Of a stretch of DNA of 41,442 nucleotides, positions 1 to 8,768 are shown in pieces (positions within the stretch are counted from its first letter, which is position 1; each line of letters begins with the position of its first letter). The position numbers were made by a program, and so were the translations under genes. The stretch is from Bacteroidales bacterium (GTDB taxonomy: Bacteria > Bacteroidota > Bacteroidia > Bacteroidales > VadinHA17). The DNA is taken from NCBI GenBank assembly GCA_003157015.1, contig PMIJ01000215.1, positions 1-41,442 on the forward strand. Reading direction: 5' to 3'. The notes below the pieces were generated by a model. It had not been told where the DNA came from. It saw only the letters and a program-made list of their open reading frames with translations, and did no database searches.

Positions 1-203
1 TTTCAAAAGAAGTGTAAATATAAATAAACTCTGTGAAACTCCACTCTCTGATAATAACAAGTTATTCTACTTCTTAGCCCTCTTTGATTCATCTGTGGCT
101 CTTCTGTGTAACAAAAGGAATAAGAACTGACACAGAGTTTCACGGAGAAACACAGAGTTCCACAGAGAAAAATGAAATATACAATAGGTTAATGAAGCCT
201 GAT
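1..203. repeat. Interspersed palindromic repeat, CACAGAGTTTCAC family, copy A
   Basis: This spacer downstream of dnaJ shows no convincing gene. It holds inverted arms AAACTCTGTG (26-35) and CACAGAGTTT (131-140), followed by a tandem-like series of CACAGAG units at 131-166. The 15-base string at 119-133 (AATAAGAACTGACAC) recurs in inverted orientation at 35222-35236, beside similar CACAGAG/CACGGAG units. It therefore looks like one copy of a dispersed, non-coding family. Transcription of dnaJ ends here, so RNA hairpins from the element could act in 3' processing; that is inference. Confidence 0.6.
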
Positions 204-1349
204 CTATTCGAAGTATCCTTTCATCCTGTCAAAAAAGCCTTTATCATTTTTGTCAGGATCGGGTGTGAAGGAGTCAGATTCTTTAAACTTCTCAAAAATC
301 TTTGACTCCTCCTTATTGAGGTTCTTTGGTATCCATACATTTACATTCACAAGGAGATCGCCACGGCCGTATCCGTTTACTTCAGGCAATCCTTTTCCGC
401 GAAGTCGCAGTATTTTTCCTGGCTGGGTACCAGGTTCAATTTTAATTTTTACGTTATTATCGACAGTGGGTACTTCAACATGGGTCCCGAGCACAGCGTC
501 GGGAATGCTTATAAACAGATTGTAGATCAGATCGTTACCTTCCCTGATCAGTTCCGGATGTTCTTCTTCATCAATCACCACAAGGAGGTCTCCATTAACA
601 CCTCCGCGTCTTGGCGCATTTCCTTTGCCGCCGACGGTCATCTGCATCCCTTTTCCGACTCCGGCCGGTATATTGATTTTGATTATTTCTTCCTTCTGTA
701 CTACGCCTTCACCATAACATGTGGTACATTTTTTTGTGATCGTCTTCCCCTCGCCGCCGCAGGAAGGGCAAACGGAAGTAGTTTGCATCTGTCCAAGCAA
801 CGTGTTGGTAAGCCGGGTAACATGTCCTGACCCATGACAGGTTGAACAGGTGGATAAACTTGAGGGAGTGGCAGCTCCCGTACCACCGCAGGAGTCGCAT
901 ATATTGTATTTATTAACTTTAATTTTCTTTTCCACTCCGGCAGCAATTTCCTGCAGTGTTAACTTAACTTTTACCCTGAGATTGCTTCCTTTGTTCACAC
1001 GCCGGCTTTGTCTGCCACCACCGAATCCGCCAAACCCGCCAAATGCATCACCGAAAATATCACCAAATGAAGAGAAAATGTCGTCCATAGTCATTCCCTG
1101 ACCTGAGAATCCGCCGCCATTATTTCCCATTCCGGCATGGCCATAACGGTCGTAACGGGATTTCTTTTCATCACTGCTTAAAACCTCATACGCTTCGGCA
1201 GCCTCCTTGAAGTTTTCCTCCGATTTCTTATCACCAGGGTTCTTATCGGGATGATATTTCAAAGCCTGTTTCCTGTATGCTTTTTTTATCTCTTCCTTTG
1301 TGGCCTCTTTAGATACTCCAAGAACTTCATAATAATCTCTTTTTCCCAT
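204..1349 (-). CDS. dnaJ: Chaperone protein DnaJ (Hsp40)
   Basis: Co-chaperone that delivers unfolded clients to DnaK and stimulates its ATPase, in the cytoplasm. The 381 residues are normal length for a full type I DnaJ. The J domain (1-70) carries the HPD motif at 33-35. A Gly/Phe-rich linker follows at about 75-112. The zinc domain has four CxxCxGxG repeats with Cys at 151/154, 168/171, 194/197 and 208/211. The C-terminal substrate-binding beta domains run from about 215 to 350. It lies 57 bases after grpE on the same strand, so grpE-dnaJ is probably one transcript. DnaK is not in this window. The ATG at 1349 opens directly into the canonical [10 protein letters not shown], so the start is secure. 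Confidence 0.97.
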   Translation of the reverse strand: MGKRDYYEVLGVSKEATKEEIKKAYRKQALKYHPDKNPGDKKSEENFKEAAEAYEVLSSDEKKSRYDRYGHAGMGNNGGGFSGQGMTMDDIFSSFGDIFGDAFGGFGGFGGGRQSRRVNKGSNLRVKVKLTLQEIAAGVEKKIKVNKYNICDSCGGTGAATPSSLSTCSTCHGSGHVTRLTNTLLGQMQTTSVCPSCGGEGKTITKKCTTCYGEGVVQKEEIIKINIPAGVGKGMQMTVGGKGNAPRRGGVNGDLLVVIDEEEHPELIREGNDLIYNLFISIPDAVLGTHVEVPTVDNNVKIKIEPGTQPGKILRLRGKGLPEVNGYGRGDLLVNVNVWIPKNLNKEESKIFEKFKESDSFTPDPDKNDKGFFDRMKGYFE

Positions 1350-1406
1350 CCCGTATTATTTTAATTTTATTCAGACACTCCACGCTTTTCAGATCAATAT
1401 CATATA

Positions 1407-2051
1407 TTAATCACCAACTACCACCTTGGAATGTCTCAGTACTTTATCCTGCAAATAATACCCTTTTAGTAATACATCCACAACTTTACCTTTTTTGTCG
1501 GCTTCTTCAACGGGAACTTTTGATACTGCATCATGCAGGTCAACGTTAAAACTACAGTTAAGTGATTCAATTTCTTTTACTCCGTTCTGTTTGAGAAAGT
1601 CGCTGAACTTCCCGTAAATAATTTCAATCCCGTCTTTTAATACAACACAATCTCCTGTTGTATCCAGGTGTTTAAGGGCACGCTCAAAATCATCCATTAG
1701 AGGAAGAATACCCAGAAGAAGTTTTTCGCCGGCATATTTTGATAAATCCATCTTCTCGCGCAGAGTTCTTTTCCTGTAGTTATCAAATTCAGCTGAAAGA
1801 CGGATATATTTATCCTGCATCTCTGCCAGTTTTTCTTCTCCCGCTTTCACTTCGAGGACAACTTTGTCAGAAGAAGTTGCTCCACCCTCTGAACCATCAA
1901 AAGCTGATTCAGCAGATCCTACAGAACCTGAATTATCAGATTCTTGCGGGTACAGCTTATCTTGATCAGTGGTATTTTCTTTAATTTCAGTTGATTTGCT
2001 AATATCGTTATGTTTCACGTCTCCATAGTTTTTCATCTTCTTTTTCATCAT
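1407..2051 (-). CDS. grpE: Nucleotide exchange factor GrpE
   Basis: GrpE dimers release ADP from DnaK and reset the chaperone cycle driven by the adjacent dnaJ product. The first 80 or so residues are acidic, Ser/Gly-rich and probably disordered, as is common in GrpE. A coiled-coil region follows (about 75-120: KLAEMQDKYIRLSAEFDNYR). The C-terminal beta domain carries the family signature LHDAVSKVP and the end KGYYLQDKVLRHSKVVV. Start choice is uncertain: the 5' end reads GTG ATG ATG AAA (2054, 2051, 2048), with another ATG at 2036, and none has a clear ribosome site. I use the first ATG, giving 214 residues. Confidence 0.93.
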   Translation of the reverse strand: MMKKKMKNYGDVKHNDISKSTEIKENTTDQDKLYPQESDNSGSVGSAESAFDGSEGGATSSDKVVLEVKAGEEKLAEMQDKYIRLSAEFDNYRKRTLREKMDLSKYAGEKLLLGILPLMDDFERALKHLDTTGDCVVLKDGIEIIYGKFSDFLKQNGVKEIESLNCSFNVDLHDAVSKVPVEEADKKGKVVDVLLKGYYLQDKVLRHSKVVVGD

Positions 2052-2082
2052 CACAGGCCGTATTTCATTTTATTAAACTATT

Positions 2083-2245
2083 TAGCAAATTGCCTGCCAA
2101 CCATTGGGAATTGACAATTTGGCAGGGAAATTATGACTAAGAGACTGAGAGACAAAGAGACAGGGAGATATAATGAGACAAGACATGCAGGCTAAGACTC
2201 CCTTTGCTTTTTAGTTTCTTAGTCTCTAAGTCTCTTCGTCCCCAA
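2083..2245. repeat. Nested inverted repeats between murA and grpE
   Basis: Two inverted repeats fill the gap between the murA stop and the grpE start. The shorter pairs CCTGCCAA (2093-2100) with TTGGCAGG (2118-2125). The longer pairs GACTAAGAGACTGAGAGAC (2135-2153) with GTCTCTAAGTCTCTTCGTC (2222-2240), 17 of 19 positions matching as reverse complement. The GAGAC/GTCTC units repeat within each arm, giving the look of a dispersed palindrome rather than a simple terminator. It may nevertheless separate murA from grpE transcription. No protein-coding potential is visible. Confidence 0.6.
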
Positions 2246-2252
2246 GTCATTG

Positions 2253-3560
2253 TTATTGTACTCGTTGGATGTCCGCACCCAGTGCATTCAACCTTGTGTC
2301 AATACTCTGATAGCCACGGTCAATTTGTTCTATATTATGGATAACGCTTTTTCCGTCTGCAGAAAGAGCCGCAATCAGCAAAGCCACACCTGCCCTAATA
2401 TCAGGTGACGTCATAACTGTACCTTTTAGCCTGATCATTTTATCCTGGCCGATTACGGTGGCGCGATGAGGATCACACAGAATGATCTGAGCTCCCATAT
2501 CAATCAGTTTATCAACGAAGAAAAGACGGCTTTCAAACATTTTCTGGTGTATGAGCACAGCACCTTTTGCCTGGGTTGCTATAACAAGGAAGACACTGAG
2601 CAGGTCAGGTGTCAGTCCGGGCCAGATAGCATCAGAAATTGTCATTATGGAGCCATCAATAAAGGTTTCTATTTCGTAATGTTTCTGAGCTGGTATAAAA
2701 ATATCATCGCCTCTTCTCTCGAAGTTTATGCCAAGGCGCCTGAAGGAATCCGGAATAATTCCAAGATTTTCAAACGATGTGTTTTTGATCGTAATCTCCG
2801 ACTCTGTTATTGCTGCCATCCCTATGAATGATCCTATTTCAATCATATCGGGAAGGATAGTATGAGTACATCCGCTCAGACCGGTAACTCCGTCGATATA
2901 AAGCAGATTTGAACCAATCCCCTCGATTTTAGCTCCCATGGAAACAAGCATTCTGCAGAGTTGCTGAATGTAGGGTTCACAAGCGGCGTTATAAATGGTT
3001 GTTCGACCCCTGGCGAGAACCGCGGCCATAATAATATTTGCTGTACCTGTAACAGAAGCTTCATCAAGATGCATATAAGCGCCGGCCAACTCGGGGGCTT
3101 CAACTTTATAAAAAGGGTCTGAGGAGTCAAATTCAAATTTAGCTCCCAGCTTTTGGAAACCGGTAAAATGTGTATCCACTCTGCGGCGGCCTATTTTATC
3201 ACCGCCCGGTTTAGGAATATAAGCTTTTCCGAAACGTGAAAGCAAAGGACCAACTATCATTATCGAGCCTCTTAAGCTCGAGCTTTGGGCCCTGAATTCA
3301 CTTGTCTGGAGATAATCGAGATTTACATTGACAGCTTCAAAACTTGCAGATGAGCCTGATTCTCTTGTGACCTTTACTCCCATGCAGCCGATCAGTTCGA
3401 TCAGCATATTTACATCGCTGATATCGGGAATATTCCTGATTGTAACCTTTTCTGAAGTAAGGAGAACCGCGCAGATTACCTGCAAAGCTTCATTTTTGGC
3501 ACCCTGAGGTGTTATTTCTCCTTTTAGCGGCCTACCGCCATGAACAATAAAAGTACCCAT
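2253..3560 (-). CDS. murA: UDP-N-acetylglucosamine 1-carboxyvinyltransferase (MurA)
   Basis: First committed step of peptidoglycan synthesis: transfers enolpyruvate from PEP to UDP-GlcNAc in the cytoplasm. The 435 residues match the two-domain EPSP-synthase-like fold. K22 and N23 (GAKNEAL) correspond to the substrate-binding pair of E. coli MurA. In the active-site loop the usual Cys is replaced by Asp121 (PGGDKIGRRRVDTH). In known enzymes the Cys-to-Asp change keeps activity and prevents covalent inactivation by fosfomycin; the same loop is, from memory, usual in Bacteroidetes. The start overlaps the stop of the upstream DUF4290 gene by one base (TAATG), implying translational coupling. Confidence 0.96.
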   Translation of the reverse strand: MGTFIVHGGRPLKGEITPQGAKNEALQVICAVLLTSEKVTIRNIPDISDVNMLIELIGCMGVKVTRESGSSASFEAVNVNLDYLQTSEFRAQSSSLRGSIMIVGPLLSRFGKAYIPKPGGDKIGRRRVDTHFTGFQKLGAKFEFDSSDPFYKVEAPELAGAYMHLDEASVTGTANIIMAAVLARGRTTIYNAACEPYIQQLCRMLVSMGAKIEGIGSNLLYIDGVTGLSGCTHTILPDMIEIGSFIGMAAITESEITIKNTSFENLGIIPDSFRRLGINFERRGDDIFIPAQKHYEIETFIDGSIMTISDAIWPGLTPDLLSVFLVIATQAKGAVLIHQKMFESRLFFVDKLIDMGAQIILCDPHRATVIGQDKMIRLKGTVMTSPDIRAGVALLIAALSADGKSVIHNIEQIDRGYQSIDTRLNALGADIQRVQ

Positions 3561-4213
3561 TAATGACGGCTGTGTCCTTTTTTCTTGACAAAATTTTTAT
3601 TTTGTAGTTTGCCATGAGGTTTTCCAATTGGTTTCCTTTTGACAGGAGGAATCAGTTCCCTCACTTCAAGGATTCTTACTCCCTCGGTCATCAGCAACTT
3701 CCCTTTTGACAATAATTTCATATCTTTAATTATCACCTCATCGGCGACCTGACCTCTGTTCCAGGTGATATATGATTTCTTCATCTGATTGACAATGAGA
3801 GTTGTAAGATATTCCTTCTCAGGCCCTTCTGCCAGTTCACAGGCTGCGTCAATCATTAGTTCTATAATGCGACCATAATGCAGAAACCTTATATCTCCCT
3901 GCTTGTAAGGAACCTGTTTTGGTTTTTCAACGAATTTTGATGGCTCAGGAACAGGATAAGGTGAATCAATATCAAGCTCAAAACTAGCAATCAAAGCAAG
4001 ATGATCCCATAATTTATGTTTGAAATCGCCGACATCACGAAGATGAGGATTAAGGTTGCCCATAATTGAAATTATGGTCTTTGCTGCGCGGTTCCTCTCA
4101 GCCCTGTCCTCAATGGTCTTTATATGATCGACCATCTTCTGAACATTTCTTCCATACTCGGGCAATGCCATTCTTTTCCTCTGTGTATTATAATCGTAAT
4201 TCAACATAAGCAT
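3560..4213 (-). CDS. DUF4290 domain protein
   Basis: A 217-residue soluble protein of the Bacteroidetes-restricted DUF4290 family, function unknown. Recognisable stretches are LPEYGRNVQKMVDH near the start, NLNPHLRD and KLWDHLA in the middle, and a Lys/Arg-rich C-terminus (about 185-217) that could bind nucleic acid or membrane; the last point is inference. No signal peptide or membrane segment is seen. It overlaps murA by one base, and murA with DUF4290 is to my knowledge a recurring pair, which hints at a cell-envelope or growth-linked role without proving it. A second in-frame ATG lies two codons inside (4207). A TAnnTTTG-like box on the minus strand at 4225-4232 could serve it, but would leave a very short leader. 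Confidence 0.88.
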   Translation of the reverse strand: MLMLNYDYNTQRKRMALPEYGRNVQKMVDHIKTIEDRAERNRAAKTIISIMGNLNPHLRDVGDFKHKLWDHLALIASFELDIDSPYPVPEPSKFVEKPKQVPYKQGDIRFLHYGRIIELMIDAACELAEGPEKEYLTTLIVNQMKKSYITWNRGQVADEVIIKDMKLLSKGKLLMTEGVRILEVRELIPPVKRKPIGKPHGKLQNKNFVKKKGHSRH

Positions 4214-4315
4214 AGTATTTTATGCAAAGCTAGTAATTTATAGCAAATTCACGATAGTGAGCTGAGGGGTAAACATAATAAAGTGATCCACGGATTCAAA
4301 TATTACAGGAACTTT

Positions 4316-4347
4316 ATCTTATTTTTTACACTACCTTCTTACCTTTG
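4316..4347 (+). promoter_or_regulatory. Candidate Bacteroidetes promoter for the M1 peptidase gene
   Basis: A -7 box TACCTTTG at 4340-4347 fits TAnnTTTG exactly. The -33 region is weak: TTTA at 4313-4316, 23 bases upstream. It would place transcription start near 4354, before the ATG at 4372, and it argues against the TTG at 4345, which lies inside the box. Confidence 0.35.
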
Positions 4348-4371
4348 AGTAATTGCCAAACTATAAAAATT

Positions 4372-5967
4372 ATGAAAATCATTTGGTCCGTTTTCCTTTT
4401 TCTTCTTTTATTTTTTCCACTTTCCGGGAAGGATGGTTATAAGCGAAATTCATCTGTTGATATTATTCATTATGATTTTTCATTATCAATAAGCGATACA
4501 AGTGATATTATTTATGGACAGGCTGTGATAAATGTTAATTTTATAGGATCTATAAAAACTATGGAGTTTGACCTGAAAAACAATGGAACTGACGGGAGAG
4601 GGATGTCCGTGCACAGTTTAAATTTTGACCGTGGATTGATCAAATGGATGCATACAGGGAATAAAATCATAATAACTTTTAATGATTCGGTGAAAGCAGG
4701 AACCAATGGAACTTTCAATATTGACTACTCTGGCGTACCTGCTGACGGACTGATAATTTCAAAGAATAAATTTGGGGATCGTACTTTTTTTGCGGATAAC
4801 TGGCCTGACCGGGCACGTAACTGGCTTCCATGTGTTGACCATCCATACGATAAAGCAACTGTCGATTTTATTATAACTTCTCCTGATCACTATGAAGTTG
4901 TCGGAAGCGGATATCTTGTTGAGGAGAGCTGCATGCCACGACATACAAAACTAACACACTGGAAAGAAGATGTGCCTCTGGCTACAAAAGTAATGGCTTT
5001 TGCAGCTGCTCCTTTTGCCTCCAGACTGGAAGGCAATGTTAATGGCATCCCTGTCTGGAGTTGGGTATTCACTGAAAACAGGAAAGAAGGATTTTATGAC
5101 TATGCAGTCGCAGTGAAACCTCTTGCATTTTATAGTACGCTTATAGGACCCTATCCTTACGAAAAACTTGCTGACGTTCAATCCAAAACTATATTCGGAG
5201 GTCTGGAGAACGCCGGATGTATATTTTATTCGGAGAATTCTGTTACAGGTCAGGGCAAAGCTGAAGATCTTATTTCGCATGAAATTGCACATCAGTGGTT
5301 TGGGAATTCAGTTACAGAAAATGACTGGCATCATATCTGGCTGAGTGAAGGGTTTGCTACGTATCTAACTGCAGTATACCAGGAAAAGACATATGGGAAA
5401 GAAAAGCTGAATGAGACAATGAAGTCGGCCAGGGACCGCGTAACCGGGTACTATTTAAGATCACCCAGGCCTGTTATCGATACATCTGTTACTGACCTGA
5501 TGAAACTCCTTAATCCTAATTCATACCAGAAAGGAGCCTGGGTTCTGCATATGTTAAGACGCCAACTTGGTGATGATATTTTCTGGAAAGGGATCAGGTT
5601 ATATTATGAAGATTTTAGAAACAAAAATGCTCTGACCATTGATTTTCAGAGTGTTATGGAAAAGGTCAGTAACAAGGATCTTGCAGGATTTTTTAACCAA
5701 TGGCTATTTGTTCCAGGTCAGCCTGCGCTAAAAATTACAACCATACCTGGAAATGAAAAGGGTTTCACTGATCTTATAATTGAGCAGACACAGGATTATC
5801 TTTTTAATTTTGATATAGAGCTTCTCATTAAAGATTCAAATGGGTCGCACAAAATTAAAATACCGGTGTCGGACAGAATTACAATAAAGACCATCAAAAC
5901 AGAAAAGATTTTAGAAATTCTCCCGGATCCTGATATTAATCTGTTATTTACACTGGTAAAATCGTAA
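4372..5967 (+). CDS. Secreted M1 family zinc aminopeptidase
   Basis: Predicted exported metallopeptidase that trims N-terminal residues from peptides. The ATG at 4372 opens a clear signal peptide (MKIIWSVFLFLLLFFPLSG); an in-frame TTG at 4345 would add nine residues and bury it. The N-terminal beta domain spans about 25-200. The substrate-binding motif GGLENAG lies near 276-282, the zinc site HEIAH at 303-307, and the third ligand Glu326 in the HEXXH-x18-E spacing. At 531 residues it has the catalytic core but not the large C-terminal helical domain of 850-900 residue aminopeptidase N enzymes. It stands alone, divergent from the DUF4290 gene and convergent with the cobalt/nickel transporter. 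The exact substrate is unknown. Confidence 0.92.
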   Translation: MKIIWSVFLFLLLFFPLSGKDGYKRNSSVDIIHYDFSLSISDTSDIIYGQAVINVNFIGSIKTMEFDLKNNGTDGRGMSVHSLNFDRGLIKWMHTGNKIIITFNDSVKAGTNGTFNIDYSGVPADGLIISKNKFGDRTFFADNWPDRARNWLPCVDHPYDKATVDFIITSPDHYEVVGSGYLVEESCMPRHTKLTHWKEDVPLATKVMAFAAAPFASRLEGNVNGIPVWSWVFTENRKEGFYDYAVAVKPLAFYSTLIGPYPYEKLADVQSKTIFGGLENAGCIFYSENSVTGQGKAEDLISHEIAHQWFGNSVTENDWHHIWLSEGFATYLTAVYQEKTYGKEKLNETMKSARDRVTGYYLRSPRPVIDTSVTDLMKLLNPNSYQKGAWVLHMLRRQLGDDIFWKGIRLYYEDFRNKNALTIDFQSVMEKVSNKDLAGFFNQWLFVPGQPALKITTIPGNEKGFTDLIIEQTQDYLFNFDIELLIKDSNGSHKIKIPVSDRITIKTIKTEKILEILPDPDINLLFTLVKS

Positions 5968-6015
5968 ATAATAATTCAATCTGTCATATACCTAAAATAC
6001 TGAGCGAAATTTTTT

Positions 6016-6825
6016 TCAGTGTTTATGAAATACATAATGAGAATGGTAATGTTTATGTACCTCGTCCCCATGTTTATGAATATGCTCATGGATAAGGTTA
6101 ACGCTTATCAGAAATTCCTGGTCGTTCAGGATCTCAGATGAGGTGCCGGTTTTCTGTATTGTGTGATCTTCTGAAAGAACGACAACTTTAGGTTGAAGGT
6201 GATCAATCAGATCAAGATGGTGAGTTGTAAAAATAATGGTTTTGCCTGAACGGTTGAGTTCAAGGAGAAGGTCAATGAAAAAGGTTTGAGTTTTTGGATC
6301 AAGACTTGCGAGAGGTTCATCTATAAGAAGGATTTCGGGATTCATTGTCAGAACGGATGCAATAGCGACTTTCTTTTTTTCCCCTCCTGAAAGCATTAAT
6401 ACCGGTCTGTCTTTAAGATATTCTATTCCCAGAAATGATAATGTCTTTTCCGCTCTTTCCTCAGCATCCCCAACTGGCATATTTAGCTGCAATGGAGCAA
6501 ACAGAAGCTCATCAAATACTGTTGGACAAAATAACTGGATTTCGGGATTCTGGAAGATATAACCCATGCTCTGTCGCAGTGTCATTCCAAAATTTTTATC
6601 ACTTAATGATTTTTCGGTGACCGGATTTCCTTTTAACAGAAATTCTCCGGAGTCGGGAAATATAAGTGCATTGATTATATTCAGCAACGTCGATTTTCCG
6701 CTTCCGTTCAATCCTATTACCGCAACCATTTCACCTTTTTTCACTGAAAGGTTAATGTTTTTTAAGGCAGCAATCTTCCCGAAATATGAATAATAAATAT
6801 TTTTTAATGTTATAATATCCTCCAT
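6016..6825 (-). CDS. cbiO: Cobalt/nickel ECF transporter ATPase with His-rich tail
   Basis: ATP-hydrolysing subunit that powers metal-ion uptake with the CbiQ and CbiM homologues just upstream. Walker A GLNGSGKST is at 38-46. The Q-loop (YIFQNPEIQLF), signature LSGGEKKK, Walker B ILLIDEP and switch His (TTHH) follow in order. The 269 residues are normal. The last 24 or so residues hold ten histidines (HEHIHKHGDEVHKHYHSH and onward), a probable metal-binding tail that the catalytic domain does not need. It may store or sense Ni or Co at the cytoplasmic face; that is inference. It starts six bases after cbiQ ends and is the last gene of the operon. Confidence 0.93.
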   Translation of the reverse strand: MEDIITLKNIYYSYFGKIAALKNINLSVKKGEMVAVIGLNGSGKSTLLNIINALIFPDSGEFLLKGNPVTEKSLSDKNFGMTLRQSMGYIFQNPEIQLFCPTVFDELLFAPLQLNMPVGDAEERAEKTLSFLGIEYLKDRPVLMLSGGEKKKVAIASVLTMNPEILLIDEPLASLDPKTQTFFIDLLLELNRSGKTIIFTTHHLDLIDHLQPKVVVLSEDHTIQKTGTSSEILNDQEFLISVNLIHEHIHKHGDEVHKHYHSHYVFHKH

Positions 6826-6831
6826 AGTCTT

Positions 6832-7758
6832 CTATAAATAAATGATCAAAATCCCCGATACGACAATAACAATAAGGGTTATAAAATCGATGGCCGTGAG
6901 TTTTTTTTGTGAATGAAACAGCACTTTCCCCTGATAACCTCTCGAAACCATTGCGAGGTATGTACTATCATAAATCAGCATTGATTTTTTAAATATAAAG
7001 AATATTCGTACGCTGATGAGTTCCCTGATCCTTCTGTTGCCGACATTCCCTGAGAGCCTCGATTTAAGCGCAAAATAAGTTTCCTCAATTGCACGGGAAA
7101 GTATAAAAATGTATTTGTAAGCCAGTGAGATAATCATAAGGAAAGTGTCGGGGATACCCAGGATCCTTAAAGACTTTATGAAAGCGGGGAAAGATGTGGT
7201 AAATATGACGAGCATTGCAATAGAAATGGAATTAAGTATTCTCAGGAAGATCAATGACACTACTTTAAAACCGTTTTCAGTAAATCCTATATGCTGAGGA
7301 ATGTTATAGATCAGGAAATGCATGGGTTTATTAAAAGTAATAATAGTAAAGATGATTTTTCCCGGAGTTATAATATTCAGCGATGCCGGGAATACAATAA
7401 TAATTCCGAAGAGAGTGGCCAGGAAAAATATTTTTTTGTAAACATCGAAAATTTTTAACCTTGCTATGAGAAACAGTGAAAAAATAAATACTGAAATAAT
7501 CAATTGTGTGCCGGGACGATTGACAATGCTTATGACGATAACAGAATAAATAAGCAATATAAGTTTGACACGGGGATGGAGCCTTTGAATGTAATTTCCT
7601 GTTGATGCATTTTCTGCCTGAACATAAATAGATTTTAATGCGGCTGCCGAATTCATTATTGTCTTGTCAGGAAAAGAAAGTCTTGCTCCTTTTGATTTTG
7701 GAACTTCATATTGATCATTGAAGGTTTGCAGCAGATATGAAGGGATTTTATTTTCCAT
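6832..7758 (-). CDS. cbiQ: ECF transporter T component (CbiQ family)
   Basis: Membrane coupling protein that links the ATPase to the CbiM substrate-binding unit. It is strongly hydrophobic from about residue 65 onward, with several membrane segments. Between them lies the conserved cytoplasmic motif AMVSRGYQGK (Arg-Gly), which in T components docks onto the ATPase. The N-terminal 60 residues are polar and somewhat longer than in many CbiQ proteins. I use the ATG at 7758 (308 residues); a TTG at 7767 would add three. Either start overlaps the PDGLE gene upstream (stop at 7748), so translation is probably coupled. Confidence 0.92.
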   Translation of the reverse strand: MENKIPSYLLQTFNDQYEVPKSKGARLSFPDKTIMNSAAALKSIYVQAENASTGNYIQRLHPRVKLILLIYSVIVISIVNRPGTQLIISVFIFSLFLIARLKIFDVYKKIFFLATLFGIIIVFPASLNIITPGKIIFTIITFNKPMHFLIYNIPQHIGFTENGFKVVSLIFLRILNSISIAMLVIFTTSFPAFIKSLRILGIPDTFLMIISLAYKYIFILSRAIEETYFALKSRLSGNVGNRRIRELISVRIFFIFKKSMLIYDSTYLAMVSRGYQGKVLFHSQKKLTAIDFITLIVIVVSGILIIYL

Positions 7759-8083
7759 TTCTGACAATTAATTTGGAAATTAATATCATGACAAGATATG
7801 TCACAGTTGCCCCTATTATCCCTGAGACAATATAATAGCCTGACTTATGTGCAACTGATCTGTCTGTGCTTTTAACATTATAATCGGGCAGGGGTGCCTT
7901 ATATATATCAGAATATCTTTCAAGTCCTTTAGGCACATAACCTACGAGTTCTTTGACTGTCTGAGCCGACCATTCTCCCCACGCATCTCCGGTATTAAAA
8001 AATGCAGGGAGTAAGATACCAGCAGGCGTGATAAGGCATAAAATAACCAAAGTGACAAGAATTTTTTTTTGAAGTTTAGTCAT
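7748..8083 (-). CDS. PDGLE-domain protein, CbiN/NikN-like accessory subunit
   Basis: Small membrane protein of 111 residues with a membrane segment at each end (about 8-28 and 85-106) and an extracytoplasmic loop containing GDAWGEW. This is the PDGLE family, which stands in for CbiN/NikN in many nickel/cobalt ECF systems and is sometimes fused to CbiM. In related transporters the two-helix subunit is needed for metal loading of the substrate-binding component. It overlaps cbiM by eight bases upstream and cbiQ downstream. Sequence alone does not tell Ni from Co. Confidence 0.85.
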   Translation of the reverse strand: MTKLQKKILVTLVILCLITPAGILLPAFFNTGDAWGEWSAQTVKELVGYVPKGLERYSDIYKAPLPDYNVKSTDRSVAHKSGYYIVSGIIGATVTYLVMILISKLIVRNGK

Positions 8084-8768
8084 TTTTCATCCTTTTCCTG
8101 AAAGCATAAATTAACGTTTGTTCATTTTTCAAAAAGTAGTTAACAACTAATGCAGTGATGATACCTTCAACAACTCCAAAAAGCAGCATATGTTCAATTG
8201 CCATTGCGGGAACTGCTATACTCAGATCATAAGGACAATACAAAGCTTTACCATCAGAAGCGGAGGCAATTATGGGTTGAATACCGAATTCCACTGCCGT
8301 AAGTATTGCGGCCAGCACCAGGCTGAGATAGCCTGAAAAAAATGCAGCAACCGCCACTCCTGTTTTTCTTGCGGGGTTTCTGCTGAAAAGCTTAAAAATG
8401 TAATATGCTGTGAAAGGCATAAAAACAGCCATGTTAAAGCAATTGGCGCCGATTGCAGTAATGCCTCCATCTCCAAAAATCAGAGCCTGGATAATAATTG
8501 CCACGGAGACAGCTAACATCGCTGCCCACGGTCCAAAGATGATAGCAATTACTGCCGAGCCTACAGCATGACCAGTTGTACCTCCTGGTACTGGTAAGTT
8601 GAACATCATGATAATAAATGAAAAAGCTGCTGCCATACCAAGATATGGAACATTTCGCGCGGAAACTTCTTTTTTAACTTTTTTAACAGCTATGGCTGCC
8701 GTTGCTACAAATACTCCGAACAACGGGATATATGTTTGCGGGCTGAGATAACCATCTGGAATATGCAT
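8076..8768 (-). CDS. cbiM: Cobalt/nickel ECF transporter substrate-binding protein CbiM
   Basis: Substrate-specific membrane subunit for Co2+ or Ni2+ uptake, 230 residues. The N-terminus MHIPDGYLSP is the family hallmark: in NikM/CbiM the N-terminal amine and His2 help form the metal site, so the ATG at 8768 is fixed by it. Several hydrophobic helices follow, with the conserved GGTTGHAVGSA segment (near residues 63-73) contributing further ligands. It is the first gene of cbiM-PDGLE-cbiQ-cbiO. No cobalamin or NiCo riboswitch and no NikR-type palindrome was recognised upstream. Confidence 0.95.
   Translation of the reverse strand: MHIPDGYLSPQTYIPLFGVFVATAAIAVKKVKKEVSARNVPYLGMAAAFSFIIMMFNLPVPGGTTGHAVGSAVIAIIFGPWAAMLAVSVAIIIQALIFGDGGITAIGANCFNMAVFMPFTAYYIFKLFSRNPARKTGVAVAAFFSGYLSLVLAAILTAVEFGIQPIIASASDGKALYCPYDLSIAVPAMAIEHMLLFGVVEGIITALVVNYFLKNEQTLIYAFRKRMKND

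Noticed and set aside
84..305. Open frame of 73 codons on the plus strand at the left end
   Set aside because: It runs through repeat copy A and into the antisense of dnaJ; no family features or ribosome site.
5990..6020. Terminator between the convergent M1 peptidase and cbiO genes
   Set aside because: Only a 5-base ACTGA/TCAGT stem with a long T-rich loop is present, too weak to call.
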